NCBI GenBank assembly: GCA_005223085.1
Contig: NJBP01000004.1
Coordinates: 1-64,000, forward strand
Length of the DNA stretch: 64,000 bases
DNA from: Candidatus Aerophobetes bacterium Ae_b3b
GTDB lineage: Bacteria > Aerophobota > Aerophobia > Aerophobales > AE-B3A
Direction: 5' to 3'
Shown: positions 10,132-18,153 of the stretch, one piece after another
How positions within the stretch are numbered: the stretch's first letter is position 1
How the letters are laid out: each line of letters starts with the position of its first letter
The notes under the pieces: model-generated
Seen by the model: only the letters and a program-made list of their open reading frames with translations
Told to the model about the DNA's origin: nothing
The model's database searches: none
Made by a program: the position numbers and the translations under genes

Positions 10132-10158
10132 TTGCCAATCAGAGAAAATTGGTATAGT
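10132..10158 (+). promoter_or_regulatory. Extended -10 promoter for the LptF/LptG pair
   Basis: TTGCCA (10132-10137) and TATAGT (10153-10158) are 15 bases apart. The short spacer is offset by an extended -10 (TGG directly before TATAGT). A start point seven bases downstream would be near 10165, almost at the ATG at 10168, so the mRNA would be leaderless or nearly so. No Shine-Dalgarno sequence is visible before this ATG. Confidence 0.5.
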
Positions 10159-10167
10159 ATTAAAAAG

Positions 10168-11262
10168 ATGAAGATACTGAACCGCTATATTCTAAAGGAG
10201 ATAAGTAGTGCTTTTATTTTTGGATTCATCTTCTTTAACTTCATATTGTTCATTGGCATCATATTTGATCTTACCGAGCTCATCTTCATTGAAAATGTTC
10301 CTCTGGTAGATGTGGGTAAATTGGTAATATTTAAGGTTCCCTCTTTCTTTGACATCGTTATCCCCGTCTCGCTCCTATTCGCCAGTTTACTCAGTTTTGG
10401 GCGACTCAGCTCTGAAGGAGAAATAATCGCTATGAGGAGCTCAGGGATAAGTTTATTCCATATAACGGGATTGCTGCTATTGTTCGCCTTTTCCTTAACC
10501 TTAGGATCTCTTTTGTTTTCTTTCTCTCTTACTCCCTGGTGTAACCAATATTATAAAAAGACATACCAAAAGATAATCTTTCAAAGACCTACCATCCAGG
10601 TTAAAGAAAGAATAATTACCAATCTTAAAGAGAGAAGACTTTACACTTATCACATTGATCCAAAAAATTACCAGATGCAGGAAATCGTTCTTTATGAATT
10701 TCCCTCCGACGGAAACTATATCTTTCCCCAAATTACTCTGGCTCAGCAGGGAAAATTCGAAGAGGAGATCTTAAAACTGGAAAAAGTAACCTTCTATCGT
10801 TTTGGAAATAATTACCGAATCTATCGAAGGGGAAGATTTGATTCTCAGACCGTTTATCTGACCTCCAGAGTTCCAGAGAAAGCCGCAGAGAAAAGAGCTA
10901 TCAGCGAGTTGAACCTATGGCAAATAGGTCAGAAATTGAGTTCGGAAAAAACTAAGCCTAAACCCGATGAAGAGAAAATAAGGAAGCTAGCCGTCGATTT
11001 CCACGGTCGAATAGCCATCCCTCTAGCTACTTTCTTAATGGGTCTGATTGCTGTTCCCCTGGCAATAAAGATAAAAAGGGGAGAGAAATCCATCAGTCTG
11101 GGAATAAGCCTCATCATAACTGTGGCCTATTATGTCCTTTTTATGGCAGGAAGGTTTTTAGGAAGGGGAGGACTTTTGCCCCCTTATCTTGCTATGTGGC
11201 TGCCCAACATATTGTTAAGTGCAGCCGGCATCTGGTTAAGTACGAGGCTTACCGAGGTATAA
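10168..11262 (+). CDS. lptF: LptF/LptG-family permease (first of tandem pair)
   Basis: Inner-membrane permease of the YjgP/YjgQ family, which with LptB extracts lipopolysaccharide from the inner membrane and feeds the LptC-A-D bridge. The N-terminus KILNRYILKEISSAFIFGF is characteristic. There are three hydrophobic segments before residue 115, a soluble beta-rich middle part (about 130-280), and three more membrane segments at the end (from IAIPLATFLMGLIAVPLAI). I chose ATG 10168 rather than the upstream TTG because the family begins with this motif. The second gene starts eight bases after its stop, the usual lptF-lptG arrangement. The F and G labels are assigned by order only. It implies an outer membrane with lipopolysaccharide. 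Confidence 0.85.
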   Translation: MKILNRYILKEISSAFIFGFIFFNFILFIGIIFDLTELIFIENVPLVDVGKLVIFKVPSFFDIVIPVSLLFASLLSFGRLSSEGEIIAMRSSGISLFHITGLLLLFAFSLTLGSLLFSFSLTPWCNQYYKKTYQKIIFQRPTIQVKERIITNLKERRLYTYHIDPKNYQMQEIVLYEFPSDGNYIFPQITLAQQGKFEEEILKLEKVTFYRFGNNYRIYRRGRFDSQTVYLTSRVPEKAAEKRAISELNLWQIGQKLSSEKTKPKPDEEKIRKLAVDFHGRIAIPLATFLMGLIAVPLAIKIKRGEKSISLGISLIITVAYYVLFMAGRFLGRGGLLPPYLAMWLPNILLSAAGIWLSTRLTEV

Positions 11263-11269
11263 AGCTCTC

Positions 11270-12322
11270 ATGAGAATCTTGGACAAATTTTTGAGTAAGG
11301 AATATCTAAGATTATATTTCGTTTTTATTTTCTTTTTTATCGCAATTTTTCTTCTCACTGATTTTTTTACCTCTATACATAATTTAAAAAAAGGAGCTAA
11401 AATCTGGGATGTAATTCAATATTACTTTTTACAGATCCCATATTTATTCAATTTCCTCAGTCCCATGGCGGTCATTGTCTCCACCCTTTTTCTCATTACC
11501 CATTTAACTGGAACTCATCAGATTCAGGCTACACAAATTGCCGGAATATCTTTCAAAAGAACTGCTCTTCCTCTCTTAACTATAGGCCTCATCATTGGCT
11601 TCGTGGTAATTTTTGCAGACCAGACTTTAATCTTCAAAGCAAATGTGACTGCCGAGAAGCTTAAGCAAGAAAACTTTTTGGGTCCTCCACGAAAAAAGGT
11701 ACAAAAGAACATCTTTATTCATGTTCCTCCTTCCTACTTATTTTACATAAGATCATTTAATTCTGAGGCGGGAAGGATGGAAAATGTGTTCATATATGAA
11801 AAATCAACCCCTGGTACCGTTATTTTGGCCAAGGAAGGAAAATGGACGGGTAAGGAATGGATCTTATACCAGGGAATGAGATACCGATTAAATGAGAAAA
11901 TGGAGGGAATACCATTTGCGGAAAAGACTCTACATCTGGATAGAAAACCTAGCTACTTCACCAGAAAATATTTTCCTCCCGAGAAAATGAACATAGCAGA
12001 ACTGCAAAGGTACATAAGTGAATACCGCAAAAGCGGATTCAAGACCCTTGATTTGGAAACAGAGCTAAACTTTAAGATTTCTTATCCCTTTACCAATTTT
12101 ATTCTTCTTTTTTTGGGTATTCCAGTGGGATTGGTCTTGAGAAAGGGAGGAAGAGGAGCCAGCTTTGCCCTCGGTCTTCTCATAAGCTTTGCTTATTATG
12201 AGGCAATGGCTTTGCTTAAAACCCTGGGAGAAAACGGGATCGTCTCTCCTTTCTTAGCCGCTTGGGCTCCTAACTTGATTTTTTTAGCGGGAGGAATTTA
12301 TCTATTCACCCGCGTAGAGTAG
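11270..12322 (+). CDS. lptG: LptF/LptG-family permease (second of tandem pair)
   Basis: The second YjgP/YjgQ-type permease, 350 residues, opening with RILDKFLSKEYLRLYFVFIF and showing the same plan as its neighbour: membrane segments near residues 12-35, 55-80 and 97-118, a periplasmic middle domain, and three C-terminal segments (FTNFILLFLGIPVGLVL onward). The two proteins would form the heterodimeric membrane part of the LPS extractor. The ATPase LptB is not in the window. It ends eight bases before the convergent gene on the other strand, with no obvious terminator between them. Confidence 0.85.
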   Translation: MRILDKFLSKEYLRLYFVFIFFFIAIFLLTDFFTSIHNLKKGAKIWDVIQYYFLQIPYLFNFLSPMAVIVSTLFLITHLTGTHQIQATQIAGISFKRTALPLLTIGLIIGFVVIFADQTLIFKANVTAEKLKQENFLGPPRKKVQKNIFIHVPPSYLFYIRSFNSEAGRMENVFIYEKSTPGTVILAKEGKWTGKEWILYQGMRYRLNEKMEGIPFAEKTLHLDRKPSYFTRKYFPPEKMNIAELQRYISEYRKSGFKTLDLETELNFKISYPFTNFILLFLGIPVGLVLRKGGRGASFALGLLISFAYYEAMALLKTLGENGIVSPFLAAWAPNLIFLAGGIYLFTRVE

Positions 12323-12330
12323 AAAATCAC

Positions 12331-13011
12331 TTAAGATTTTGAGTAAAAGTCCCGAAGATATCGGCGAATATCATCAAGGACGGGAGGATGCACCCGAAAA
12401 ATTTCTATATCAGAGGGAAATTCAATGCTATTGTTCTCCCTGATAAAGATAATCCCGCTTTCGTTTTCTTTGAGTGTTTCATTTATTCTTTTGGCAACGA
12501 ACTCATCTCTCTTTTGCATGGCCTCTACATAAAATTGGGAGACTTTGCTGAGAGCCTTCTCACTCTGAAGATTTGCGGTCAGACATCTGATCCAGTCCAT
12601 GCTCTCCCTGACTAGATTCATATCTTCTGTAGCTTGGAGCTCAGCACCTTTCTCCACATATCTTTTGACAATCCTGTAGCTCTTACCATTTAACTTCTTA
12701 ATTCTCTTAAGACCCTTTTCTCCTTTCTCATTGATCAACTCGTGATATATCTTGTGGATCTTTCCAACCTTGCTCCCTAGATCGTCCAGACGGAGGCTCA
12801 CTTCCTTCCAGTAAGCTTCAAGCTTCGCCGGATAATCCTTAGGTAACCCTTTTTCGTGGGATTCTGCTATAGGTAAAAGGGGGACAAGATAGAGCTTTTT
12901 TCCAGGCTTTTTGAAATGCTCCACAGGAAGTTTTTCTATCCTCCCTATAGCCTTCTTGACCATCTCAATCACCCCCTGTTTTTCTCCAATTTTTTTCTCA
13001 CCATCCCCCAA
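12331..13011 (-). CDS. Uncharacterised protein with internally duplicated segment nearby
   Basis: A 226-residue soluble, mostly helical and charged protein that I do not recognise. Its central part, from KLYLVPLLPIAESHEKGLP to NEKGEKGL, is repeated almost exactly in the truncated frame at 13825-14058, and the DNA of that part is a direct repeat (12704-12899 and 13835-14029). The C-terminus (RDEFVAKRINETLKENESG, then IIFIRENN and a P-x-DI element) looks like a conserved fold end, but I cannot place it in a named family. No transmembrane or signal sequence is seen. The start is the most upstream one; the first 30 residues may be non-native. Confidence 0.6.
   Translation of the reverse strand: MGDGEKKIGEKQGVIEMVKKAIGRIEKLPVEHFKKPGKKLYLVPLLPIAESHEKGLPKDYPAKLEAYWKEVSLRLDDLGSKVGKIHKIYHELINEKGEKGLKRIKKLNGKSYRIVKRYVEKGAELQATEDMNLVRESMDWIRCLTANLQSEKALSKVSQFYVEAMQKRDEFVAKRINETLKENESGIIFIRENNSIEFPSDIEIFRVHPPVLDDIRRYLRDFYSKS
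12704..12899. repeat. Direct repeat copy 1 (about 195 bp)
   Basis: This stretch, inside the gene at 12331-13011, is repeated with only a few substitutions at 13835-14029 in the same orientation. It encodes the segment from KLYLVPLLP to EKGLK on the minus strand. Confidence 0.9.
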
Positions 13012-13023
13012 TCAATTCATTTC

Positions 13024-13164
13024 TCATTGCCCGATCCCCTCCAGAGTTGACCCTTCAAAAAACCTGCAGGTCATTTTCTCCTCAGCAATCTCCTCTCGAT
13101 CGATTAAATCATCACCGGTGACTGGTTTTCCATAAGCGAATAGCTCTTTCACTAGCAACCTCAC
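13024..13164 (-). pseudogene. AAA-type ATPase N-terminal fragment
   Basis: A 46-codon minus-strand frame from GTG at 13164. The peptide contains KELFAYGKPVTGDDLIDRE, which matches the start of archaeal-type AAA ATPases (pattern F-x-x-G-x-PV-x-x-x-x-F-V-x-RE) that precedes their Walker A loop. The frame ends before any Walker motif, so the ATPase and DNA-binding parts are lost. These ATPases are mobile accessory genes, in keeping with the surrounding scrap zone. Confidence 0.5.
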
Positions 13165-13194
13165 TACCAGTTAGATTTGTTTTAAATTTAGCTT

Positions 13195-13256
13195 GCTATC
13201 TTTACTTTTATTTAACTTCCTTAGCTCACAAAGTATCTCTTTAAGAAGTAAGAGAG
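13195..13256. repeat. Short direct repeat, copy 1 (about 62 bp)
   Basis: Nearly identical to 15516-15577. On the minus strand both copies read as the end of a small charged protein (LLLREILCELRKLNKSKDS in copy 2). Copy 1 lies across the 3' end of the phosphoesterase gene at 13241. Confidence 0.85.
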
Positions 13257-13780
13257 AATTGGTATTTCACCAGATCCTTTCCTTGCCGCAGATCAACGAG
13301 CCTCCCTGTCACCTTGCCTTTATCAAAGTCAACTACGACAAAGCTTGGAGGAAAGCCTTTTTTGTCTTCTTTTTGCAGGTGGCCAGGATTCACCCACAAG
13401 ACTCCATTCTTTTCCTTTATCTCAGGGACATGAGTATGGCCGTAGAGAATCACCTTTATTCTCTCGCAGTCTATTAACTCCTGCGGTGAAAGCTCACCCG
13501 GTGGGTCATTTTTGTGAGGGGTGGGAGCATGAGTGATAAGAGTTTTCACTCCACCAAATTCCCTCACCAGACGATTGGGTGTCTGAGGGTCCTGATAATA
13601 GGTGCTGAAAACCCCGGGAATTTTCACTACTTCAACCGGAAACTCCTCTAGAACCTTAGCATCATCGTAATCGTCTCCCAGATGTATAATGGCTTGTACC
13701 TTTTCTTCAATGAGCTTGCGAGCGGCTGACTTCAGATTATCCAGATTTTTATGACTGTCACTTACCACACCCATTCTCAT
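13241..13780 (-). CDS. YfcE/MJ0936-type metallophosphoesterase
   Basis: A calcineurin-like phosphoesterase of the small MJ0936/YfcE class, which hydrolyse phosphodiesters with two metal ions. Motif I GVVSDSHKN, motif II HLGDDYDD, the His of LITHAPTP and the C-terminal GHTHVPE are present. The expected GN(H/D) motif is not: the sequence there is IPGVFSTYY, so one metal-bridging Asn is missing and activity may be reduced or altered. I start at ATG 13780, which follows AAGGAG (13788-13793) at seven bases, rather than at the upstream ATG at 13828 that overlaps the neighbouring fragment. The last codons lie inside a short duplicated sequence (13195-13256), so the natural C-terminus may have been replaced. 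Confidence 0.8.
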   Translation of the reverse strand: MRMGVVSDSHKNLDNLKSAARKLIEEKVQAIIHLGDDYDDAKVLEEFPVEVVKIPGVFSTYYQDPQTPNRLVREFGGVKTLITHAPTPHKNDPPGELSPQELIDCERIKVILYGHTHVPEIKEKNGVLWVNPGHLQKEDKKGFPPSFVVVDFDKGKVTGRLVDLRQGKDLVKYQFSLTS

Positions 13781-13824
13781 ATTCGCACTCCTTGGCTTTT
13801 GACCTATTTTTAAAAATTCATTTT

Positions 13825-14058
13825 TCAATCTGACTCTTCAAGACCCTTTTCTCCTTTCTCATTGATCAACTCGTGATATATCTTGTGGATCTTTCCAACC
13901 TTGCTTCCTAGATCGTCCAGACGGAGGCTCACTTCCTTCCAGTAAGCTTCAAGCTTTGCCGGATAATCCTTAGGTAACCCTTTTTCGTGGGATTCTGTTA
14001 CAGGTAAAAGGGGGACAAGATAGAGTTTTCTTCCTAGGGAGCTTAACACATTTTCCAT
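13825..14058 (-). pseudogene. Truncated second copy of the uncharacterised protein at 12331-13011
   Basis: This 77-residue frame repeats the KLYLVPLLP to EKGL segment of the neighbour at 12331-13011 with two or three substitutions (VTESHEKG for IAESHEKG), then ends in an unrelated tail (EESD). Its own first ten residues also differ. It lacks the C-terminal half of the full protein and is best regarded as a partial duplication, possibly still translated. Confidence 0.7.
13835..14029. repeat. Direct repeat copy 2 (about 195 bp)
   Basis: Second copy of 12704-12899, same orientation, about 1.1 kb away. The phosphoesterase gene and the AAA ATPase fragment lie between the copies. Confidence 0.9.
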
Positions 14059-14076
14059 TTAATACAAACGCCCAAT

Positions 14077-14604
14077 TTATTTCCAATATCCTATGCTATG
14101 AAGATAATACTCGGCAGTATATTCTCCCACCTGACTAAACCGTTGGGTCAATTTTCTAATTGCTTCTTTATCTCCCATACCTTTTAATGATCTTAAGAAG
14201 TTTGAAAAAGACCCGGCCTCTTGTATCGTGTTCTGAAACTCCCTGGCATCCTCTATAATTGCTTTAACCTTATTTTTGTTCTTTATTACTCCCTCTCTTT
14301 TGAAGAGTTCGTTCACTGTCGCTTTTGCTAGTCTTTTGATATCGAAATTATAAAATCCTTTCTTGAGTGTAGACCAATTTTTTCTAACCATCCCCCAACC
14401 AAGTCCAGCTTGTAATACACATAAACAAAGGACTTCAAAATATTGCTGGTCAGATTTTGGCCGAATGCCTGGTCTGCACCTGCTTTTTTCTTCCTTGGCA
14501 AAAGTACATTCCCAAGGCGCTCTATGTTCTCTACTGCTTTCATTCATACTTATTGAAATGCGTTTCTTCCTAAATTTCTTGGCAAGGGGCCCAATTTCAC
14601 TCAA
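14077..14604 (-). CDS. DNA-3-methyladenine glycosylase I-like (Tag family) protein
   Basis: Resembles the base-excision glycosylase Tag, which removes 3-methyladenine from DNA. The conserved blocks are YFEVLCLCVLQAGLGW, the helix with FYNFDIKRLAKATV, VIKNKNKVKAIIEDAREF (helix-hairpin-helix region) and EAGSFSNFLRS. It lacks the YHDxEWG motif near the N-terminus and the zinc-binding Cys/His pair at the C-terminus of enteric Tag, so it belongs to a divergent branch or is degraded. The first 40 residues are not family-like, so the true start may be internal. It sits among duplicated and broken genes. Confidence 0.6.
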   Translation of the reverse strand: MSEIGPLAKKFRKKRISISMNESSREHRAPWECTFAKEEKSRCRPGIRPKSDQQYFEVLCLCVLQAGLGWGMVRKNWSTLKKGFYNFDIKRLAKATVNELFKREGVIKNKNKVKAIIEDAREFQNTIQEAGSFSNFLRSLKGMGDKEAIRKLTQRFSQVGEYTAEYYLHSIGYWK

Positions 14605-14623
14605 CTTTCTTCCCTCTTAAACC

Positions 14624-14892
14624 TCAACCTTTAATCCTTTGAGTCAACTTTTTAGCAAAATCTAGAACCCCTAGCGCATCTTCCTTCGCTTTCTTCGCTT
14701 CCTCCAAGGTATAATCTTTCTCAAAATAAAAGGAAGGGGCATCTTCAAAAGAGCCTTCAAGCTGATTTCAACTACCTCTTGAGCCCGCCTCACTACAAGA
14801 TTGGGAAGATTTCTCTCAAAGACATTGGTTAGCTCCCGGGAAATGCCTTCCGCCTGGCTAAGCAGTTTTTCTCCTCTTTGGAAATTATTCAA
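14624..14892 (-). pseudogene. HEPN-domain toxin gene, internally deleted and frameshifted
   Basis: The first part (from ATG 14892) reads MNNFQRGEKLLSQAEGISRE and VVRRAQEVVEISLKALLK, the opening helices of a HEPN protein. The frame then changes, and a second frame gives APSFYFEKDYTLEEAKKA and VLDFAKKLTQRIKG ending at 14624, the usual HEPN C-terminal helices. The roughly 40 residues that belong between them, including the R-x(4-6)-H ribonuclease motif, are missing. The start overlaps the end of the nucleotidyltransferase gene upstream by four bases, the standard layout of MNT/HEPN modules. As it stands no active toxin can be made. Confidence 0.8.
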
Positions 14893-15383
14893 ATCTCAAT
14901 CACCTCTTTGGGCTTCCAATCAGGCTTCAGATCCCAATAATATGAACCGTCCGGAAGAGAAACTTTTTTTGCTCCTAGCTCCTGGAGTCTTTTTTTAAAA
15001 GAGAAGAGTCTCTTCTCCAGAATGCCGTCATGATCATATAAAATAATTCCATGGTCAAGAACATCTAAGAGTATGAGCGGATTTTTCTCCAGTTCCTTCT
15101 CGCCTAAAAATACTGGATAAGGGTCTGGTAAAAATCCATCTTTTTTCAGTCTTTTGTATTCCTTGTCTTTTTCCAGATCCCTGAGAACCTTCAAGAATCT
15201 CTCCATAGGCCGATAACCACAAGATTGATGAACGATCAAAAGATCTATATCACTTTGAGGCAAAGCTTCATTCCTCGCCACCGATCCAAAAAGTGCGCAG
15301 GACAAAAAATCCTCTCCAAAATGAAATTTAAGAAGTTCCACTATATTATCCAGTAAGACTTTGTAGGTATCATATCCTATCAC
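14889..15383 (-). CDS. MNT-type nucleotidyltransferase (antitoxin partner of HEPN)
   Basis: A 164-residue protein with the minimal nucleotidyltransferase signature LFGSVARNEALPQSDIDLLI (GS followed by DxD) near residues 31-50. In MNT/HEPN (type VII) toxin-antitoxin systems the MNT protein neutralises the HEPN ribonuclease, in studied cases by adding AMP. Here the frame is intact and longer than the minimal form, with a C-terminal extension of about 80 residues after the core, while the HEPN partner is broken. It may be an orphan kept after toxin loss. Confidence 0.8.
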   Translation of the reverse strand: MIGYDTYKVLLDNIVELLKFHFGEDFLSCALFGSVARNEALPQSDIDLLIVHQSCGYRPMERFLKVLRDLEKDKEYKRLKKDGFLPDPYPVFLGEKELEKNPLILLDVLDHGIILYDHDGILEKRLFSFKKRLQELGAKKVSLPDGSYYWDLKPDWKPKEVIEI

Positions 15384-15500
15384 AATTTAACCTCTTTCTT
15401 CTTTACTAAGATAATCCACCTTAATCCTCCCTACCCTACCGGTCATTTTCCGCTACTTTCCTGTGGAAATAGTCACGGCCGAAAAAATATTAGATTTATC

Positions 15501-15675
15501 TTATATTTTGCCCTCGCTATCTTTACTTTTATTTAACTTCCTTAGCTCACAAAGTATCTCTCTGAGAAGCAGGAGAGTGAGACGACGATATTCGATCTCG
15601 CTTGATAACTTGGCCCACTTTCGTGGATTAGCCTCAGGTATGTAATCTTCCAGTACCTCAAGAATGTCCTTCATA
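15501..15675 (-). pseudogene. Small charged protein gene with early frameshift
   Basis: AAGGAG (15690-15685) followed by ATG at 15675 looks like a proper translation start, but after five codons the frame meets a stop. In the adjacent frame a continuous peptide runs EVLEDYIPEANPRKWAKLSS and then RRLTLLLLREILCELRKLNK to the stop at 15501. One extra base in the AAA run at 15660-15662 would explain the break. The end of the gene is repeated at 13195-13256. It belongs to no family I recognise, and a sequencing error is possible. Confidence 0.5.
15516..15577. repeat. Short direct repeat, copy 2 (about 62 bp)
   Basis: Second copy of 13195-13256, differing at a few positions. Here it forms the 3' part of a small broken gene. 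Confidence 0.85.
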
Positions 15676-15725
15676 TTCCATCACTCCTTTGCTTGACCAT
15701 AGCAAGAGCCCTATATTTTCAGGGG

Positions 15726-16460
15726 TTAGGCCACAAAAACTATCCCTACAGAAATGGCGCAAGGTATAGATTCAGGATCAACATCTTTATGCGCTACTGG
15801 ATAGATTCCCCAGCCTACCAGACTCACTAAACGGTAAACATCAATCCCTACCGCCTCCATGGAAGGCCTTGCCTTCAAAGGGAAACGACATCGGCCACTG
15901 TCCAGGAATTGACAGATTCGACCCCCACAAAGAGCGGTCTTACATCCTCCCGCAGCAAAACCAGCCGCAAAATAATACCCGTCATTAAAAGCTAGAGCCT
16001 CAACTCCAGAGACTATACGATGCGTTTTACCCTGGTGGGCCATATGAGCCTTATACCACTTCTCATCGTCCACAAAATCCTCAGCCGGCAAAACATCATT
16101 CTTTACCATTATAGCATAACTATATTTTTCTAATATCCTTCGCATCTGGTGCGGCTCGGGGGTATAGGGAGGACAATTAGGCGTTTCCCCGTATAAGTGG
16201 CAGCGAGGAACAAGACATTTCAGCCTCACCCGTGGGTCTACCACAACTTGCCTGGCAGGGATAATTCTGGCATCGGTTGCTCCTAACTGAAGAGATTTTT
16301 CTTGATAAAGATCAAGATCTTTTTTCAAAATCTTTTCCGGGGTATCTAGTTTTATTCTCCTGGCTCTAATCTTACCCATTATTTGCTTCTCTTCAACCTG
16401 ATTCTTAAGATTGACAACTCTGACCAAAAACTTGCCGAAGCTTTTTTGAAAGAACCTCAC
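15726..16460 (-). CDS. DUF2284 putative metal-binding protein
   Basis: A 244-residue cysteine-rich protein of the DUF2284 family, found mainly in anaerobes. Clustered cysteines occur in KCLVPRCHLYGETPNCPPYTP (split for length) near residues 81-100, and again in GGCKTALCGGRICQFLDSGRC near residues 170-190, a spacing that could hold an iron-sulfur cluster or another metal. The family has no established function. The first 25-30 residues are not conserved in appearance, and ATG at 16379 is a possible alternative start. It is the last gene before the scrap zone and lies about 30 bases after the CYTH gene. Confidence 0.75.
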   Translation of the reverse strand: MRFFQKSFGKFLVRVVNLKNQVEEKQIMGKIRARRIKLDTPEKILKKDLDLYQEKSLQLGATDARIIPARQVVVDPRVRLKCLVPRCHLYGETPNCPPYTPEPHQMRRILEKYSYAIMVKNDVLPAEDFVDDEKWYKAHMAHQGKTHRIVSGVEALAFNDGYYFAAGFAAGGCKTALCGGRICQFLDSGRCRFPLKARPSMEAVGIDVYRLVSLVGWGIYPVAHKDVDPESIPCAISVGIVFVA

Positions 16461-16490
16461 TACTTATAGAAATTAAGGAGAGAAACGGAT

Positions 16491-17003
16491 TTATTTTTCA
16501 ACCTGACTCTCAAGAAGTTCAAGATAAGAGTTCCTGGTGAGTTTTCTTTTTTCTATACCTAACTTTTGCAAAAGCTCGAACATCTTTTCTTTATGCTTCC
16601 AGGAGGTTCCTTCCAGCTCCATAAAATTGCCTAATCCTTTTACTTCATCCAGATAAATTCTCAGATCTTCCCACTGATAAAAACTCCTCCATTTCTCCAC
16701 TTCTCTTATGGGGGAAAACCCCAAATTTTTTAAAAGGTTAAATGCCCCCTTCTCTACCCTTATCTGAATCTCTTTTCTGGTTTTCGTCTCCGGATCAAGC
16801 TTTTCTCCTTTGTAAGTTAAAAAATAGTTATCTTCAACTTTCCGCATTCTCAAGGCTTCATCAGATTTTTTAAAATCATGACAGGGATGTCTGAAATAGA
16901 CATCCTTTTGATGGGTTCGGTTGATAAATTCTGCCCCTAACTCACCTAACCTCTTTTTCATTGGTTCAATCTCTATCTTTGCCTTGATCTCCACCTCCAG
17001 CAT
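16491..17003 (-). CDS. CYTH-domain protein (CyaB / thiamine-triphosphatase family)
   Basis: A 170-residue tunnel-fold enzyme of the CYTH family, which acts on triphosphates (class IV adenylate cyclase, thiamine triphosphatase, inorganic triphosphatase). The defining ExExK motif is EVEIKAK at residues 3-9. Further charged residues of the tunnel are seen in DEALRMRKVEDNYFLTYKG, the RKEIQIRVE block and IYLDEVKGLGNFMELEG. Length is normal for the CyaB subgroup. Substrate cannot be told from the sequence. It follows ftsW after about 35 bases on the same strand. Confidence 0.85.
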   Translation of the reverse strand: MLEVEIKAKIEIEPMKKRLGELGAEFINRTHQKDVYFRHPCHDFKKSDEALRMRKVEDNYFLTYKGEKLDPETKTRKEIQIRVEKGAFNLLKNLGFSPIREVEKWRSFYQWEDLRIYLDEVKGLGNFMELEGTSWKHKEKMFELLQKLGIEKRKLTRNSYLELLESQVEK

Positions 17004-17039
17004 CTTAAGACCCCTTAATACTATTACTTAAAAGAAAGT

Positions 17040-18152
17040 CTAGTCGGTATTCTTCAAATCCTTATTTTTAGAAATATTCAACAATATCCCCACCGCTGTC
17101 AGACACACTATCAAGGAAGAGCCTCCATAGCTAATGAAAGGCAGAGTAGCTCCAGTTGTGGGAAGAATTACTGTGGCTACACCCATATTGACAATGGCCT
17201 GAACGAGAATAAGACAGGTTAGTCCGAGAGCCAGAAGCTTACCCAGACCATCCGGTGCTTTTCTAGCAATTCTAAGACCACGCAGGGCTACCACAAAAAA
17301 TAAAGCTATAATGATGCTGGTTCCAATAAAACCGAGTTCCTCTCCAATTACGGCGAAAATAGAATCGGTGTGGGGAGCAGGAAGATAGAAAAGTTTTTCT
17401 TTTCCCTGACCTGGTCCCAGACCCCACAGGCCCCCTGAGCCAATAGAGATCTTCAAATGCCGGGGATGAAAACCTATTCCCTGAGGGTCCAGTCCCGGGC
17501 GAAGAAATCCGAGTATCCTGATTTTCTGATAGCCTATCTTGAATATGGAGAAAGAGAGAGGTATCAAAGCTAGAATCACAGTGTAGGCAAGGTGAGAAAT
17601 TCTGGCACCTCCGGCGTAGAGAAGAATAAAGGCTAGTACGGCTATAATTAAAGCCGATCCTAGATCCGGCTCTATCATCACCAGAACAGAAATGACTCCC
17701 AGGGTAATAAAATAGGGTAGAGAGCCACTAATGTAACTTTGCATCTTTTCTTTCTTTCTTACCAGAGAAAAGGCAAGATAGATGATGAGACCCAGTTTGG
17801 TAAACTCACTGGGAGTGAAAGTGATAGGGCCAAGGCCGATCAAGCGGTGTACACCACGGGTGGGTTTACCTATACCGGGTATGAAGACAGCACAAAGTAA
17901 AATTATAATAAAAAGAGGAAGGAATCTCGATATGATCTGATATTTCTGATAATTAAACCTGCTGGCCAGCCAGAGGAAGATAAAACCCGGTCCCAGCCAC
18001 AGCAGTTGACGCTTGAGAAAATAATAAAGATCACCTTTATGATAAATATAGGCATAGGCTGCACTAGCACTAAAAAGTTCCATCAGCCCTATACCTACGA
18101 GTATCAACGTAGCAACCAGTAAAGGATAATCAAAATCTTCCCCAGCTTTCAA
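17040..18152 (-). CDS. ftsW: Peptidoglycan glycosyltransferase FtsW
   Basis: SEDS-family polytopic membrane protein that polymerises lipid II at the division septum, working with FtsI. Nine to ten hydrophobic segments are visible. Conserved elements include the first helix with GLMELFSASAAYA, the TPSEFTKLGLIIYLA block, MIEPDLGSALI, IGSGGLWGLGPGQGKEK, and YLPAPHTDSIFAVIGEELGF. The C-terminal FISYGGSSL is also typical. It lies one base after murD. In many bacteria murG, murC, ftsQ, ftsA and ftsZ would follow, but here the next gene is a CYTH protein, so the cluster is cut short. Confidence 0.93.
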   Translation of the reverse strand: MKAGEDFDYPLLVATLILVGIGLMELFSASAAYAYIYHKGDLYYFLKRQLLWLGPGFIFLWLASRFNYQKYQIISRFLPLFIIILLCAVFIPGIGKPTRGVHRLIGLGPITFTPSEFTKLGLIIYLAFSLVRKKEKMQSYISGSLPYFITLGVISVLVMIEPDLGSALIIAVLAFILLYAGGARISHLAYTVILALIPLSFSIFKIGYQKIRILGFLRPGLDPQGIGFHPRHLKISIGSGGLWGLGPGQGKEKLFYLPAPHTDSIFAVIGEELGFIGTSIIIALFFVVALRGLRIARKAPDGLGKLLALGLTCLILVQAIVNMGVATVILPTTGATLPFISYGGSSLIVCLTAVGILLNISKNKDLKNTD

Positions 18153-18153
18153 T

